From Bacteroidales bacterium UBA2287 (GTDB lineage: Bacteria; Bacteroidota; Bacteroidia; Bacteroidales; Tenuifilaceae), in NCBI GenBank assembly GCA_002345675.1, contig DDWL01000057.1, positions 21,581 to 85,580 on the forward strand: a stretch of 64,000 bases of DNA, read 5' to 3'. Positions 16,029-25,706 of this stretch are shown one piece after another. The notes beneath the pieces are model-generated. The model did not search any database and had not been told where the DNA came from. It saw nothing but the letters and a program-made list of their open reading frames with translations. How positions within the stretch are numbered: position 1 is the stretch's first letter; each line of letters opens with the position of its first letter. Made by a program: the position numbers and the translations under genes.

Positions 16029-17174
16029 TTAGAACTCCGTAAGTTTTTTAATACACTCGTTGGTGGGCTCAATAATAAAAAGCCCTTCGAACGACGAAAC
16101 CCAAATTCGTTCCTTCGAGTCGACAAAGAATGCAATTACCCTTTCGGCCGGTAAAAGCTTTGTATTGCTTACTTTAAGCCAATCTTTTCCATTGAAAATG
16201 GTAATTCCTTTGGCTCTTCCCGACGAGAGAGACCCGCCAAACCATACATTCCCGTTTAAATCCGACACAATTGCTTCGACACAAGGTTTTGCTAAGTACC
16301 CTGGGTAATCGAAGGTTTCCCAGTTTGTTCCGTTGAATAAAGAAACCCCTCCGCGATTTCGCTGAGAACAGCTTCCAACCCACAATTTTCCCTTTTCACC
16401 CTGATGAAAAGTACTGGTTGAGTTGTCGATAAGCCCATGGCGACCCGAAAAGGTATCCCAAAGTTGTCCGTTGTAAACGCTAACACCATCTGCCCCATAA
16501 CGCGAACCTGCCCAAACGTACCCTTTACTATCGGAAAAAAGGGAAGTTGCGCTTCGAATAATTCGCGTTCCTGTGTCGGGTACATACAAAACACCTTCGG
16601 AGAACCAGACAATTCCTCCTTCGGTGGCAATCCATGTAATAGCCCTAAAGTCTTGTAGAATTGAAGTTACAACATTACTGGGCAGTCCATCGAACGTAGT
16701 TGTTTTGCTCCAAACGCCCCTGTTGTTTTTTATTAGCCCGCTGGCAGTACCAATCCATATTTCGCGACGGTTAACCACCGACATGCAATTAATAAAAGGG
16801 TCAAATAGCCGAAATGGAATACGAAGCGTGTCGACTCCCATTTGCGAAATTAGCGCTAAGGTCATGCGCCCACTTTTATCGAGAACGCTTCCGCCAAAAA
16901 TTATGCTACCATCGGTAAGTTTAATTGAGCTGTGGTACGAGCCACTCGGAATGCTGTCGGCACCCGAAATTATGGTTAAGTTACTGTTGCTATAAATACC
17001 CAGCGCACCCGAAACATCGCCATTGCTAAGGCCAACCCAAACGCTTCCTGCTTTATCTTCTTGAAAAGAAAAGGCGTAAAGCCCTGTTGGCACTTCGACT
17101 TGGCGAACCAATTGCTGCGGAACGGCCAGCAAGCAGGTAAAAATTAGCATAATGGTTACTAAAAGTCGCTTCAT
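16029..17174 (-). CDS. Secreted two-component-regulator-type beta-propeller protein
   Basis: About 381 residues from the chosen ATG (MKRLLVTIMLIF), which opens a signal peptide; an ATG 18 codons upstream would bury it. The mature part is a beta-propeller built from repeats of the Reg_prop kind: EIWIGTASGLIKNNRGVW, TWIATEGGIVWF, YVWAGSRYGADGVSVY, KLWVGSCSQRNRGGVSLF, NVWFGGSLSSGRAKGITIF, RIWVSSFEGLFI. In hybrid two-component systems such propellers are the sensor half, but no kinase follows in this chain. It may be a free-standing periplasmic ligand-binding protein. It precedes the rhomboid gene by 18 bp. Confidence 0.8.
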   Translation of the reverse strand: MKRLLVTIMLIFTCLLAVPQQLVRQVEVPTGLYAFSFQEDKAGSVWVGLSNGDVSGALGIYSNSNLTIISGADSIPSGSYHSSIKLTDGSIIFGGSVLDKSGRMTLALISQMGVDTLRIPFRLFDPFINCMSVVNRREIWIGTASGLIKNNRGVWSKTTTFDGLPSNVVTSILQDFRAITWIATEGGIVWFSEGVLYVPDTGTRIIRSATSLFSDSKGYVWAGSRYGADGVSVYNGQLWDTFSGRHGLIDNSTSTFHQGEKGKLWVGSCSQRNRGGVSLFNGTNWETFDYPGYLAKPCVEAIVSDLNGNVWFGGSLSSGRAKGITIFNGKDWLKVSNTKLLPAERVIAFFVDSKERIWVSSFEGLFIIEPTNECIKKLTEF

Positions 17175-17290
17175 GGTGTTTATGGGTATGCCAAGACTTT
17201 TTGTATTAGCATTAAAAATCCGGAACAAAACTATTTACTACAAATTTTAATTTGCAGGCAAAATACAAAAAAGGGATGAGAATAGGGAAA

Positions 17291-19297
17291 TTAAACTAGC
17301 AAACCTAGTACCAAAACATCGTCGACCTGTTCGCCATCTTTTTTCCACTGGCTAAAGGCTCTGTTAAGTTCGGCTTTTTGAAGTTTGCCATCGGTTGGAC
17401 TAAGTTGCGAAAGCGTTTGAAAAAATTGTTTTTTCAGAAACTTACCGCCTTGTTCGCCGCCAAACTGGTCGGTAAAGCCGTCGGTGAAAAGGTAAACCCA
17501 GTCGTTGGGTTGAAGCTGAAATTCCTTTTGCTCGAACGATTTTTGGTAAATTTTCTTCGAAATGCCAATCGAAATTGGGGATGGTTTAATTTCGATAATT
17601 GTGTTGTTTCGGCAAATAGTAAGGGGAATGAGTGCCCCCGAGTAGCTTACAATTTTCGTTTTCTTGTCGAAGCAGCAAATGGCAATGTCCATCGAATCCT
17701 TAAGAACCATTACCTCCTCGTCTTTGTGTAGTTTTATGGGGAGTTCGTTATTTAGGTAGTCGAGAATTTGCGAAGGTTCGAGTATGTTTAGCTGATTTAT
17801 TGCTTGGTTTAGCATGTCGAGACCAATAATGCTCATAAAAGCGCCTGGAACACCATGCCCAGTACAATCGGCTACGGCAACATAAAGTTTATTGCCCCGG
17901 TCAACAATCCAGTAAAAATCGCCGCTTACAAAATCCTTTGGTTTATACAAACAAAAAATGTCGGAAACAAATGGTTTGGCAATTGAAAGTGAGGGTAAAA
18001 TTGCATCCTGAATTCGCTCGGCATACCGAATACTGTCGGTAATTTTCTCAATGTAGCCTTCAATAACCCCATAGGCGTCTTCTAAATTCTTGTTTTTTTG
18101 CTCAATATTAAAACGCTGCTTCGATATTTCGTCGTTTTGCTGTTGAAGCTGCTTGTTCTTTTCCTTTCGGTGCCTAAGAGAAGATAGCACAATAAATACC
18201 GACACAATTAGCAGCGCAATAATAACTAAAAGTGCAACGCTTATGGTTCGTGCACGAACAAGCTTGAGTTCCTTTATTTCAATTTCCGATTCCTTTTTTT
18301 GCTTTTCGTACTGATACTCGAGAAAGAATAGTTTTTCGGATAGCTGCTGATTAAAAAGCGTGTCGTTGTAGCTTATTATACTCTCAAGGTTTCCGGCTGC
18401 TTGCTGGTAGCGTTCCTTAACTTTTGCAACCTGAGTTATAACCTTAAGGGCGTCGCGAATTGTAAGCTTTGCGCCAATTTCCTGAGCAATGTCGTGAGCC
18501 ATTTCGGCATACTTAATTGCCACATCAACTTCTTTTGTTTTTAGGAAAAGTTCGGCTTTTCGAACCAGAATATTTGCGTATAAGTCCTTGTCGGACTCCT
18601 TGTTTACTATTTGTTGCGACTCGTTGTAGTTTTTAATGGCGAGAAAGTAATCGCCCTGTTCAAAGTATATGTCGCCAATGTACTTGTAGCAAACCGCAAG
18701 GCCTGGGGTAAAGTTAATATCGCTCCTAATTGCAAGCGATGTATTGAATTCGATATAAGCACTATCGTAATTTTTAAGTAAAAGCTTTGCTCTTCCTAAG
18801 TTTAAGTGAACATACGAGAGCATCAGCTTATTATCGACACTTTTAGCTATAACTAATGCTTTGTTAAGGTTTTCGATGGCATTGTTGTAGTACTCTTGGT
18901 AAATGTGAAGATTTGCGATGTTAATGTATGCAAATCCTTCCTGCTCGGTTATGTTGTGCTTTTTGGCTAGTTCGAGTCCTAAGTAGTAGTAGTCGGTCGA
19001 TTTGGAGTAGTTTCCAGTTATTCGATACGCAACTCCAACAAAGCTGTGAACTTTAACAAGATTTGGGTAATCTTTAAATTTTTGGGCAAGTTCAATTGCT
19101 TCGAGCCCATACTCAATTGATTTGTTGGGCTGCGAGTTACGACATTCCCAGCAAAGTTTGGTAAGCACTTCGATTCGCGAAGAGTCGTTTGCTCTATTAA
19201 GAACCGATTGAAGTGAGTCGACTTTTGGGTCACTTGAGGCATTTCCTAAAAATGGAGCCACTAGGAGTGCTAATAAAACAATAATAATTTTATGCAT
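17291..19297 (-). CDS. TPR-transmembrane-SpoIIE (PP2C) phosphatase
   Basis: A 668-residue membrane protein. Signal peptide, then about six TPR repeats in the periplasm (residues 40-300, with the repeat ending typical ALVIAKSVDNKLMLSYVHLN), a transmembrane helix (about 350-372, TISVALLVIIALLIVSVFIV), a coiled-coil linker (375-440) and a cytosolic SpoIIE-type PP2C serine phosphatase domain (445-668). Metal-binding aspartates are visible in VSGDFYWIV, VAVADCTGHGVPGAFMS and VYLFTDGFTDQFGG. Such proteins dephosphorylate anti-sigma-antagonist partners in response to signals, but no STAS or anti-sigma gene is nearby. It lies downstream of a paralog of the same architecture on the same strand. Confidence 0.9.
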   Translation of the reverse strand: MHKIIIVLLALLVAPFLGNASSDPKVDSLQSVLNRANDSSRIEVLTKLCWECRNSQPNKSIEYGLEAIELAQKFKDYPNLVKVHSFVGVAYRITGNYSKSTDYYYLGLELAKKHNITEQEGFAYINIANLHIYQEYYNNAIENLNKALVIAKSVDNKLMLSYVHLNLGRAKLLLKNYDSAYIEFNTSLAIRSDINFTPGLAVCYKYIGDIYFEQGDYFLAIKNYNESQQIVNKESDKDLYANILVRKAELFLKTKEVDVAIKYAEMAHDIAQEIGAKLTIRDALKVITQVAKVKERYQQAAGNLESIISYNDTLFNQQLSEKLFFLEYQYEKQKKESEIEIKELKLVRARTISVALLVIIALLIVSVFIVLSSLRHRKEKNKQLQQQNDEISKQRFNIEQKNKNLEDAYGVIEGYIEKITDSIRYAERIQDAILPSLSIAKPFVSDIFCLYKPKDFVSGDFYWIVDRGNKLYVAVADCTGHGVPGAFMSIIGLDMLNQAINQLNILEPSQILDYLNNELPIKLHKDEEVMVLKDSMDIAICCFDKKTKIVSYSGALIPLTICRNNTIIEIKPSPISIGISKKIYQKSFEQKEFQLQPNDWVYLFTDGFTDQFGGEQGGKFLKKQFFQTLSQLSPTDGKLQKAELNRAFSQWKKDGEQVDDVLVLGLLV

Positions 19298-19325
19298 AAA
19301 TAATGAAACCGCTATTAGGTTTACA

Positions 19326-19359
19326 CAAAACTACAATTACTTGCAGAATAAAAATCAAT
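19326..19359 (-). promoter_or_regulatory. Predicted promoter of the first SpoIIE phosphatase gene
   Basis: On the minus strand, TAGTTTTG (plus 19326-19333) matches the TAnnTTTG -7 box, with ATTG (19356-19359) 22 bp upstream. It would give a leader of roughly 20-25 nt to the ATG at 19297 and implies independent transcription from the paralog upstream. Confidence 0.45.
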
Positions 19360-19451
19360 TTTCGTGGAATAAAGCTATAGGATTTATTAAACGGAACGAA
19401 AAATAACATAAAACCCTATTAAAGTGGGAATTTTATGGAATTGCTATTTAG

Positions 19452-21674
19452 CTACATAACCTTTAGCCCCATTACCAAAACATCATCAATTTGCTCAAGG
19501 TTTCCCTTCCATTGAATAAATGCTCGGTGCAACTCGTCGTGCTGCTTTTTACCTGTAAACGGGCTAACGCTGGTTAGCGTTGAATAGAGTCGTTTACGCA
19601 AAAATTTGGTCCCATCCCCATTTCCAAACTGATCGGTAAAACCATCGGAGTAAAGGTAAATCCAGTCGTTGGGTTGAAGTTGAATAGCCTTTTGCTCAAA
19701 CTTCTTACTGTAAACAGATGCAGAGATTCCAATAGAAATTGGTGATGCCTTGTGCTCAATTACCTCGCCATTTCTAATAATCATAACAGGAATTAGGGCT
19801 CCCGAATAGTGAAGAATTTGAGTTTTTTTGTCGAAGCGACAGATGGCTATGTCCATACTGTCCTTAAGAACTGCCTCTTCGTCGTCTTTTCGAAGCTTCT
19901 TTCTAATTTCAATATTTAAAAAGTCTAAAATATCGGCTGGCTCGGTAATGTGCTGTTGAATAACGGCTTGATTTAGTATATCTAAACCAATAATGCTCAT
20001 AAAAGCACCAGGAACGCCGTGCCCAGTACAGTCGGCTGCTGCAATAAAAATGGAATCGTCCATTGGAATCATCCAGTAGAAATCGCCGCTAACAAAATCT
20101 TTTGGTAGGTATAAGCAGAATGAATCGCTAAAATAGGGTATTGTCGTGTCGATTGGGGTTAAAATTGCCTTTTGAATTCGCTGGGCATACCGAATATTGT
20201 CGGTTATTTTGCCAATATACGATTCGATAACACTATACGCCTCTTCGAGGTTTTTGTTTTTTTGAGAAATATTATTTCGCTGAATGTTAATCTCTTCGTT
20301 TTTCTTAAGTATTTCGTCTTGCTGTTGATTTAGCCTTTTATTGCTTTTTTCAATTTCCTCTTTCTGCTTTAGCAGTTCGATATTTGCTTTTCGCTTCACT
20401 TTTAGAGCAAGATAAATTGCAATAACAGCAAAAACAGAGAACAAGAAACCAGTAAGGTAAGCAACTTGAATTATTCTTTGCCTTGCAATTTCCTTTTGCG
20501 AAAACTCCTGCGATTTTTTTAGAAGTTCGATTTCCTGCTGTTTTTTTTGGGTTTTATACATAACCTCAATAATAGCAATGGCTCTCGAAGTCTTTAGGTT
20601 TAATACCATATCCTTATATTCAACCGACTTTTGAAAGGTGCTAAGCGCGAGGTTCGAATTTCCTGTTTTTTTGTACACTTCCGACAATGCTTCGTAGCCC
20701 CAATGGCAATGGGTTGTCGATCCAATCTCGTGTGCTATAGCTAAGCCTTTCTTTAGGTGCTCTTCGGCTTCGGTATAACGTTTTAACGCCAACAAAGCTT
20801 TGCCAAGGTTTATGTAGCTGTCGGCAATGAACTTTTTATCGCCTAACTTTTTGTCGATTTTAAGGGCTTCGGAAAATAAATTGTATGCTTCGTTCGCCTG
20901 CCCATAAATCAACTTAATTTTGCCAATGGCATTGTACGAAATTCCTATTCCCTTTTGGCTGTTAATGGCTTTGTTGGCATCGAGCGATTTTGTGTAATAG
21001 TAAAGTGCACTATCGGGAACCGAAAGAAACTCGTAAACTTCACCTATATTGTTTAGGTTAATGGCAGTACCAAGCTTGTTGCCCATTAGCTCCGAGAGGG
21101 CTAATCCCTTACGAAAGTATACGATAGCTTCGGTATACATTCCGCTAAGAGAGTATATGTTGCCAAGACTGTTTACCGAAACCGATATATTGTAGTTGTC
21201 GTGTATTTCCTCAGCTATTTTTAAAGCATCAATATGGTACTGAGTAGCAATAGCCTGTTTATCCATTCGACGATAAACAACGCCAATATTATTTAACGAT
21301 GAAGCTTGAAGCGTTTTGTCATTGGCTTGCTGTGCATAATTTAGCGCAATTGAGTGCGATTCGATTGCTTTTTCGTAGTTCGACGCATTACGAAACAGAA
21401 CACCATACGAACCATATATTTTTGAAAGCGCTAACAGGTTTGAGTCCTTTGCAGCAATTTCGTTAGCACGCTTAAGGGTTTCAATACATTTGTCGAAGCT
21501 TCGAGTGTCGCGATTTTGCAAACCCGAAAGCTCAATTAATAGGCTTAGCTCGTCCTGCTCGTTTATTGCGTTGCTAAGAAGAACAGTGAGGCTATCGATC
21601 TTTAGGCTCGATTGCGAAAACAGGCTTAACGAAAACGATAAAGCAATAAAAAGTAAAATTGTGTAGGTTTTCAT
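19452..21674 (-). CDS. TPR-transmembrane-SpoIIE (PP2C) phosphatase (paralog)
   Basis: A 740-residue paralog of the next gene with the same layout: signal peptide, about eight TPR repeats (residues 40-370, for example NNIGVVYRRMDKQAIATQYH and INLGKALLALKRYTEAEEHL), transmembrane helix (about 400-424), coiled-coil linker (430-490) and SpoIIE phosphatase domain (500-740) with FVSGDFYWMI, AAADCTGHGVPGAFMSIIGL and YLYSDGFTDQFGNGDG. The phosphatase halves are far more alike than the TPR halves, so the two probably read different signals and feed related outputs. No partner kinase or antagonist is in view. Confidence 0.9.
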   Translation of the reverse strand: MKTYTILLFIALSFSLSLFSQSSLKIDSLTVLLSNAINEQDELSLLIELSGLQNRDTRSFDKCIETLKRANEIAAKDSNLLALSKIYGSYGVLFRNASNYEKAIESHSIALNYAQQANDKTLQASSLNNIGVVYRRMDKQAIATQYHIDALKIAEEIHDNYNISVSVNSLGNIYSLSGMYTEAIVYFRKGLALSELMGNKLGTAINLNNIGEVYEFLSVPDSALYYYTKSLDANKAINSQKGIGISYNAIGKIKLIYGQANEAYNLFSEALKIDKKLGDKKFIADSYINLGKALLALKRYTEAEEHLKKGLAIAHEIGSTTHCHWGYEALSEVYKKTGNSNLALSTFQKSVEYKDMVLNLKTSRAIAIIEVMYKTQKKQQEIELLKKSQEFSQKEIARQRIIQVAYLTGFLFSVFAVIAIYLALKVKRKANIELLKQKEEIEKSNKRLNQQQDEILKKNEEINIQRNNISQKNKNLEEAYSVIESYIGKITDNIRYAQRIQKAILTPIDTTIPYFSDSFCLYLPKDFVSGDFYWMIPMDDSIFIAAADCTGHGVPGAFMSIIGLDILNQAVIQQHITEPADILDFLNIEIRKKLRKDDEEAVLKDSMDIAICRFDKKTQILHYSGALIPVMIIRNGEVIEHKASPISIGISASVYSKKFEQKAIQLQPNDWIYLYSDGFTDQFGNGDGTKFLRKRLYSTLTSVSPFTGKKQHDELHRAFIQWKGNLEQIDDVLVMGLKVM

Positions 21675-21810
21675 TTGGATAGTAACATTTTACAGGCCCG
21701 TAAAGTTAATAAAAAGATATAATTGAACGGCTTGTTAAAAAACTACAGTAACCAAATAGAATTTTTCAATAACAATAAACAACTGCTGAAGGTTTTAAAT
21801 ATTTGCTTTT

Positions 21811-21828
21811 TAGTATGTTTGCATACTA
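21811..21828. promoter_or_regulatory. Palindrome over the promoter -7 box upstream of the AsmA-like gene
   Basis: TAGTATG-TTTG-CATACTA is a perfect 7-bp inverted repeat with a 4-nt centre. It contains TATGTTTG (21814-21821), a match to the TAnnTTTG -7 element, about 35 bp before the ATG. A dimeric regulator binding here could block the promoter. No known regulator was matched. Confidence 0.45.
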
Positions 21829-21856
21829 TTAGTGCCTTAAACGCTGTTTTATTGAA

Positions 21857-24439
21857 ATGAAAAAGTTTTTTAAAATTTTAGTGTATACTGTTGGTATAAC
21901 TATTTCTGTTATAATTCTACTGGTTGTAATAGGCATTGCCATTGAGGACAAACTGGTTTCGTACACTGTTGAATATGTTAAAGAATCGTCGCCTTTCCCA
22001 TTGAAAATTGGCAGCACAAAGGTTTCGTTACTTAAAAACTTCCCAAATGCCTCGGTAATTCTCAAAAATGTTTCTGTTACATCGCCATTACAAAAAACCA
22101 ATGAGTATTTAGAACTGCAAGAACTTCAGGTAAACTTTGGGTTACTTGGCGTATTTTCGAATAAATTCAGAATTAACAACGTTGCGTTAAAAAATGGCAA
22201 GGTAAAAATATCGATGACCGAAAACGGAAGCGAACTAATTAACCCTTTCCTAACAAGCGAAAGCACAACGGGAAAAACCAACTGGCTTGTTAGCGTTGGC
22301 TCGCTTACCCTTGAAAATATTGAAGTTGATTTTTCGAATTCAATAACAAAATGGAATGTTAAGACGCAAATAAATAAATCTGAAATTAGGGGGTTCATCG
22401 AATCGAAAGGGTATTCTTTTAGTATAAAACTAAGGGCTTTTGTTCATCATTTTGCTCAGGGCGAATTCACCTATTTAACCAACAAACTTGTTGATGTTTC
22501 AACAAACATAAAATCTACCAACAGCTATTACACTGCTCAAAGCGGACAGCTAAGCATTGATGGTATAACGCTTACCTTTTCGGCAAAAATAGGGCAATTA
22601 AATGAACTGCCTGTAAAAATTGCTATTAGTGGCAACAATATCGACACCGAGACCTTTCTTCGTCTAATTTCTCAGCAAAACATTCAACTTTCGCAACATA
22701 TTGGTACCAAAGGAAACATATCGTTTAGTGCCAACATTAACGGCATTAAAGGAAGTACAACTCCATTTAACATCAATGTAACGTTTAACACTGAGCGTTT
22801 TATATTTTACCTTAACAACGGAACCAGCCTTTCAATTGAGTCGCTAACGGGTCGCTTTATTAGTAATGTAAGCACGTCAAGTGTCGAAACAACATTTCGA
22901 AAAATAAGGTATGGTAATTCAGCTATATCGGGAAAACTTAGGGCTAAAAACTTTTCATCGCCTATCGTTTTCTTTTCGGGCGAAACAAACATAAACCTTT
23001 CCGATATAAATTCGCTAAGTAGTAGTTTGCCAGAATTGAGCGGATTAATTCAGGGTAAAACAGAATTCCTAATCAAAATTAAGGATCCACTATCGCCGAG
23101 CCTTTCCGATCTTACCACATTAAAATCTGCAGGAAACTTAAATGTTTCGAATTTTGCCATGGCAATAAGAGGGCGAGATTTAAGCATTTCGGCTCTTTCG
23201 GGAAATGTTAGGTTGCACAATCAGTCGTTAGAGAACTTTTCGTTTAACGGAAAATTAAACAATTCGACCATAAACGGTGAAATAGTAACGTGCAATGTAG
23301 TGCCTTTTATAACTAAAGCTGAACCATTAAATATAACGGGTTCATTAAATATTGATGAACTTAACACTGAATGGTTAATGACAAGTGAATTAAATAATAA
23401 CTCGAATATAGTTGAATCGAAAAACGATATCGAAATTGGAATAATTTCGGGGCCAATAAGTATAAAATTGTTAAAGCATAAAAAATTCTCGTCTCAATTT
23501 TTAAGCACAAACGCCACTATCTATAGTAGTCGTTATATTTTCGACAACTTAAAGGGCGCAACGTGCAGCGGTAAGTTTAGCGGACGATTAGCCGTTGACG
23601 CTCACAACTCGAACAAACAGGTTGTTGCTGGAGAAATTGATGCGGCTGGTGTTGAAATATCGGCGCTATTTAATTCGTTCGATAGTTTTGGGCAAAGCGT
23701 TGTAACCGACAAGAACATTTCGGGAAAATTAACAGGGACTAGCACTTTTGTGGCACAACTAAACAATTGGACTTTCGACTTGGCAACCCTTCAGCTGAGT
23801 TCGAATGTTTCGGTTGCTAACGGAAAACTCGAAGGAATTACTCAGCTCGAAGGGCTCTCGAAATTTATTTCCCTCGAAGAGCTACGCAGCATAAACTTTA
23901 AAAACCTCGAGAATACGATTGTAATAGAAAAAGGCGAAGTAACCATTCCGAAAATGGAGATAAAATCGTCGGTTATGGATTTTGTTTGCGCGGGCAATCA
24001 TAGTGTTAATGGAACATACAGCTACAGGGTTGCATTAAAGTTAAGTGACATTTTGTTCCGAAAAGCATCAAAAAATAATCCTAAAAATGCAGAGTTTGGA
24101 ACAATTGAACCCGATGGAACTGGTAACACAAAGCTATACCTAAAAATTGAGGATATTGGAAAGGGAATGAATGTTTCGTACGATCGCCAAGCCGCCCGTG
24201 AAGGACTGAAAACCACAATAAAAAGTGAGAAGGAAGTAATTAAAAAGGCTTTTCGTGACGAGTTTGGCTCAATTTTCAGAAAATCGAAGGACTCGGTTGT
24301 AGTTAAAAAAAGTACAAAGTTCGAGATGGAATGGGGCGATAGCACAGCAAAAAAAGACGATACAACTAATAAAACCCTTCAAAAGAAGAACGACGAAAGC
24401 AAGAAAACAAAATTCGAGATCGACTGGGATGATAATTAA
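21857..24439 (+). CDS. AsmA-like family protein
   Basis: An 860-residue protein with one N-terminal membrane anchor (about residues 5-28, FKILVYTVGITISVIILLVV) and a long periplasmic beta-rich body. Patterns such as VKISMTENGSELINPF, NVSNFAMAIRGRDLSISALSGNVRL and LQLSSNVSVANGKLEGITQLEGLSKFI near the C-terminus resemble the AsmA-type repeating beta-groove used to move phospholipid between membranes. The end (about 800-860) is Lys/Asp-rich and contains a duplicated KFEMEWGD / KFEIDWDD motif. Bacteroidota often have several such proteins. It is monocistronic, divergent from the SpoIIE genes, with a palindrome over its promoter. Confidence 0.85.
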   Translation: MKKFFKILVYTVGITISVIILLVVIGIAIEDKLVSYTVEYVKESSPFPLKIGSTKVSLLKNFPNASVILKNVSVTSPLQKTNEYLELQELQVNFGLLGVFSNKFRINNVALKNGKVKISMTENGSELINPFLTSESTTGKTNWLVSVGSLTLENIEVDFSNSITKWNVKTQINKSEIRGFIESKGYSFSIKLRAFVHHFAQGEFTYLTNKLVDVSTNIKSTNSYYTAQSGQLSIDGITLTFSAKIGQLNELPVKIAISGNNIDTETFLRLISQQNIQLSQHIGTKGNISFSANINGIKGSTTPFNINVTFNTERFIFYLNNGTSLSIESLTGRFISNVSTSSVETTFRKIRYGNSAISGKLRAKNFSSPIVFFSGETNINLSDINSLSSSLPELSGLIQGKTEFLIKIKDPLSPSLSDLTTLKSAGNLNVSNFAMAIRGRDLSISALSGNVRLHNQSLENFSFNGKLNNSTINGEIVTCNVVPFITKAEPLNITGSLNIDELNTEWLMTSELNNNSNIVESKNDIEIGIISGPISIKLLKHKKFSSQFLSTNATIYSSRYIFDNLKGATCSGKFSGRLAVDAHNSNKQVVAGEIDAAGVEISALFNSFDSFGQSVVTDKNISGKLTGTSTFVAQLNNWTFDLATLQLSSNVSVANGKLEGITQLEGLSKFISLEELRSINFKNLENTIVIEKGEVTIPKMEIKSSVMDFVCAGNHSVNGTYSYRVALKLSDILFRKASKNNPKNAEFGTIEPDGTGNTKLYLKIEDIGKGMNVSYDRQAAREGLKTTIKSEKEVIKKAFRDEFGSIFRKSKDSVVVKKSTKFEMEWGDSTAKKDDTTNKTLQKKNDESKKTKFEIDWDDN

Positions 24440-24520
24440 GTGTCACAAATACAATGTTATATTGTATTTTAAGTTAATTATTAAATTAAGTGTTTTGTAA
24501 AACAGTTAAAGCAAAAAAAC

Positions 24521-25684
24521 GTGGAACTATACACAATCAAACAACGCTGGAAACTCGTTCTTTTTATAGCAGCCATTTGTATTGGTTTCCTTTCGCTATT
24601 TATTACCAATAGCCTTGTGGATGAGCTTTCGCAGGAAGAACGCAAAAAAATTGAGTTGTGGTCGGAGGCTATTCGACAACTTTCGGAAATAAGCAATTTT
24701 GAGGATACGCTGCAAAACTACAGCATGGTTTTGCAGGTAATCGACAATAACACTACTGTTCCTGTAATTCTTACCGACGAAAACGGAAAAGTTATTGCAT
24801 TTCGAAATGTAAAAGACTCGGATATTGATACTGAAGCTGAGTTGCAGCGAACCTTAAACGAAATGATGGCTTCGAAGGAGCCAATTGAAGTAAAACTTTT
24901 CGACGAAGTAAGCCATAAACTTTACTATAAAGACAGCACAACACTTATTCGTTTAAACTATTACCCGTACATACAGCTATCAATAATAATTCTGTTTATT
25001 GGTGTTTCGTACTACACATTTAGCCAGTCGCGAAAATCGGAGCAAAACAGGGTTTGGGTTGGCATGGCAAAGGAAACTGCCCACCAACTTGGCACTCCTA
25101 CTTCGTCGCTTTTGGCTTGGAAAGAAATAATGGCGGGGTATAACCTTCCTCCCGAAATGATTGAGGAGTTTAGCAAGGATGTTTCGCGACTTGAAAAGAT
25201 TGTAGATCGCTTTTCGAAAATTGGAGCAAAACCGCTATTAAAGCCAACAAATGTTATCGAAGTATTGGACCGTACTGTTCAGTACTTGCGCAATCGAACT
25301 TCGAAAAAAATTGAATTCACTAAGGGCTATAATGAACAAAGCGAAATAGTTGCACCTATTAACGATACGCTATTTGAGTGGGTAGTCGAAAATATTGCTA
25401 AAAACGCCGTTGATGCAATTGAAACCTCCGGAACGGTAACATTTGCTGTAACCGAAAATTCAAATTCGGTTTATATCGACATTTCCGACACGGGAAAAGG
25501 AATTTCGCGAAAGCACTTTAAAACAATTTTTCAACCAGGCTTTACCACAAAGCAACGGGGTTGGGGACTAGGTCTTTCACTGTCGAAACGAATAGTTGAG
25601 TCGTACCACCAAGGTAAAATATTTGTAAGCCATTCCGAAATTGATAAAGGAACAACTTTTCGTATACAACTTCGAAAGGCCTAA
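24521..25684 (+). CDS. Membrane sensor histidine kinase
   Basis: A 387-residue kinase starting with GTG (MELYTIKQRWK). Two membrane helices (about residues 11-30 and 148-166) enclose a periplasmic sensor loop of roughly 115 residues. The phosphoacceptor is H188 in AKETAHQLGTPTSS, a variant of the H box with GTP after it, common in Bacteroidota orphan kinases. The N box VVENIAKNAVDAI, the G1 box DISDTGKGI and the G2 box GWGLGLSLSKRIV follow. No response regulator is adjacent. It lies 82 bp after the AsmA-like gene and converges with the carboxypeptidase; a perfect 11-bp inverted repeat spans its stop codon. Confidence 0.92.
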   Translation: MELYTIKQRWKLVLFIAAICIGFLSLFITNSLVDELSQEERKKIELWSEAIRQLSEISNFEDTLQNYSMVLQVIDNNTTVPVILTDENGKVIAFRNVKDSDIDTEAELQRTLNEMMASKEPIEVKLFDEVSHKLYYKDSTTLIRLNYYPYIQLSIIILFIGVSYYTFSQSRKSEQNRVWVGMAKETAHQLGTPTSSLLAWKEIMAGYNLPPEMIEEFSKDVSRLEKIVDRFSKIGAKPLLKPTNVIEVLDRTVQYLRNRTSKKIEFTKGYNEQSEIVAPINDTLFEWVVENIAKNAVDAIETSGTVTFAVTENSNSVYIDISDTGKGISRKHFKTIFQPGFTTKQRGWGLGLSLSKRIVESYHQGKIFVSHSEIDKGTTFRIQLRKA

Positions 25685-25699
25685 AAAAGGCCTTTCGAA
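25671..25699. terminator. Bidirectional hairpin between convergent genes
   Basis: TTCGAAAGGCC (25671-25681) and GGCCTTTCGAA (25689-25699) form a perfect 11-bp stem around a 7-nt A-rich loop that contains the kinase stop codon. There is no long T run after either arm, so termination is inferred from position between the convergent ends rather than from a full intrinsic-terminator form. Confidence 0.5.
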
Positions 25700-25706
25700 A
25701 TAATGG

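Noticed and set aside
17175..17228. Longer start of the propeller protein
   Set aside because: It would place 18 polar residues before a clear signal peptide.
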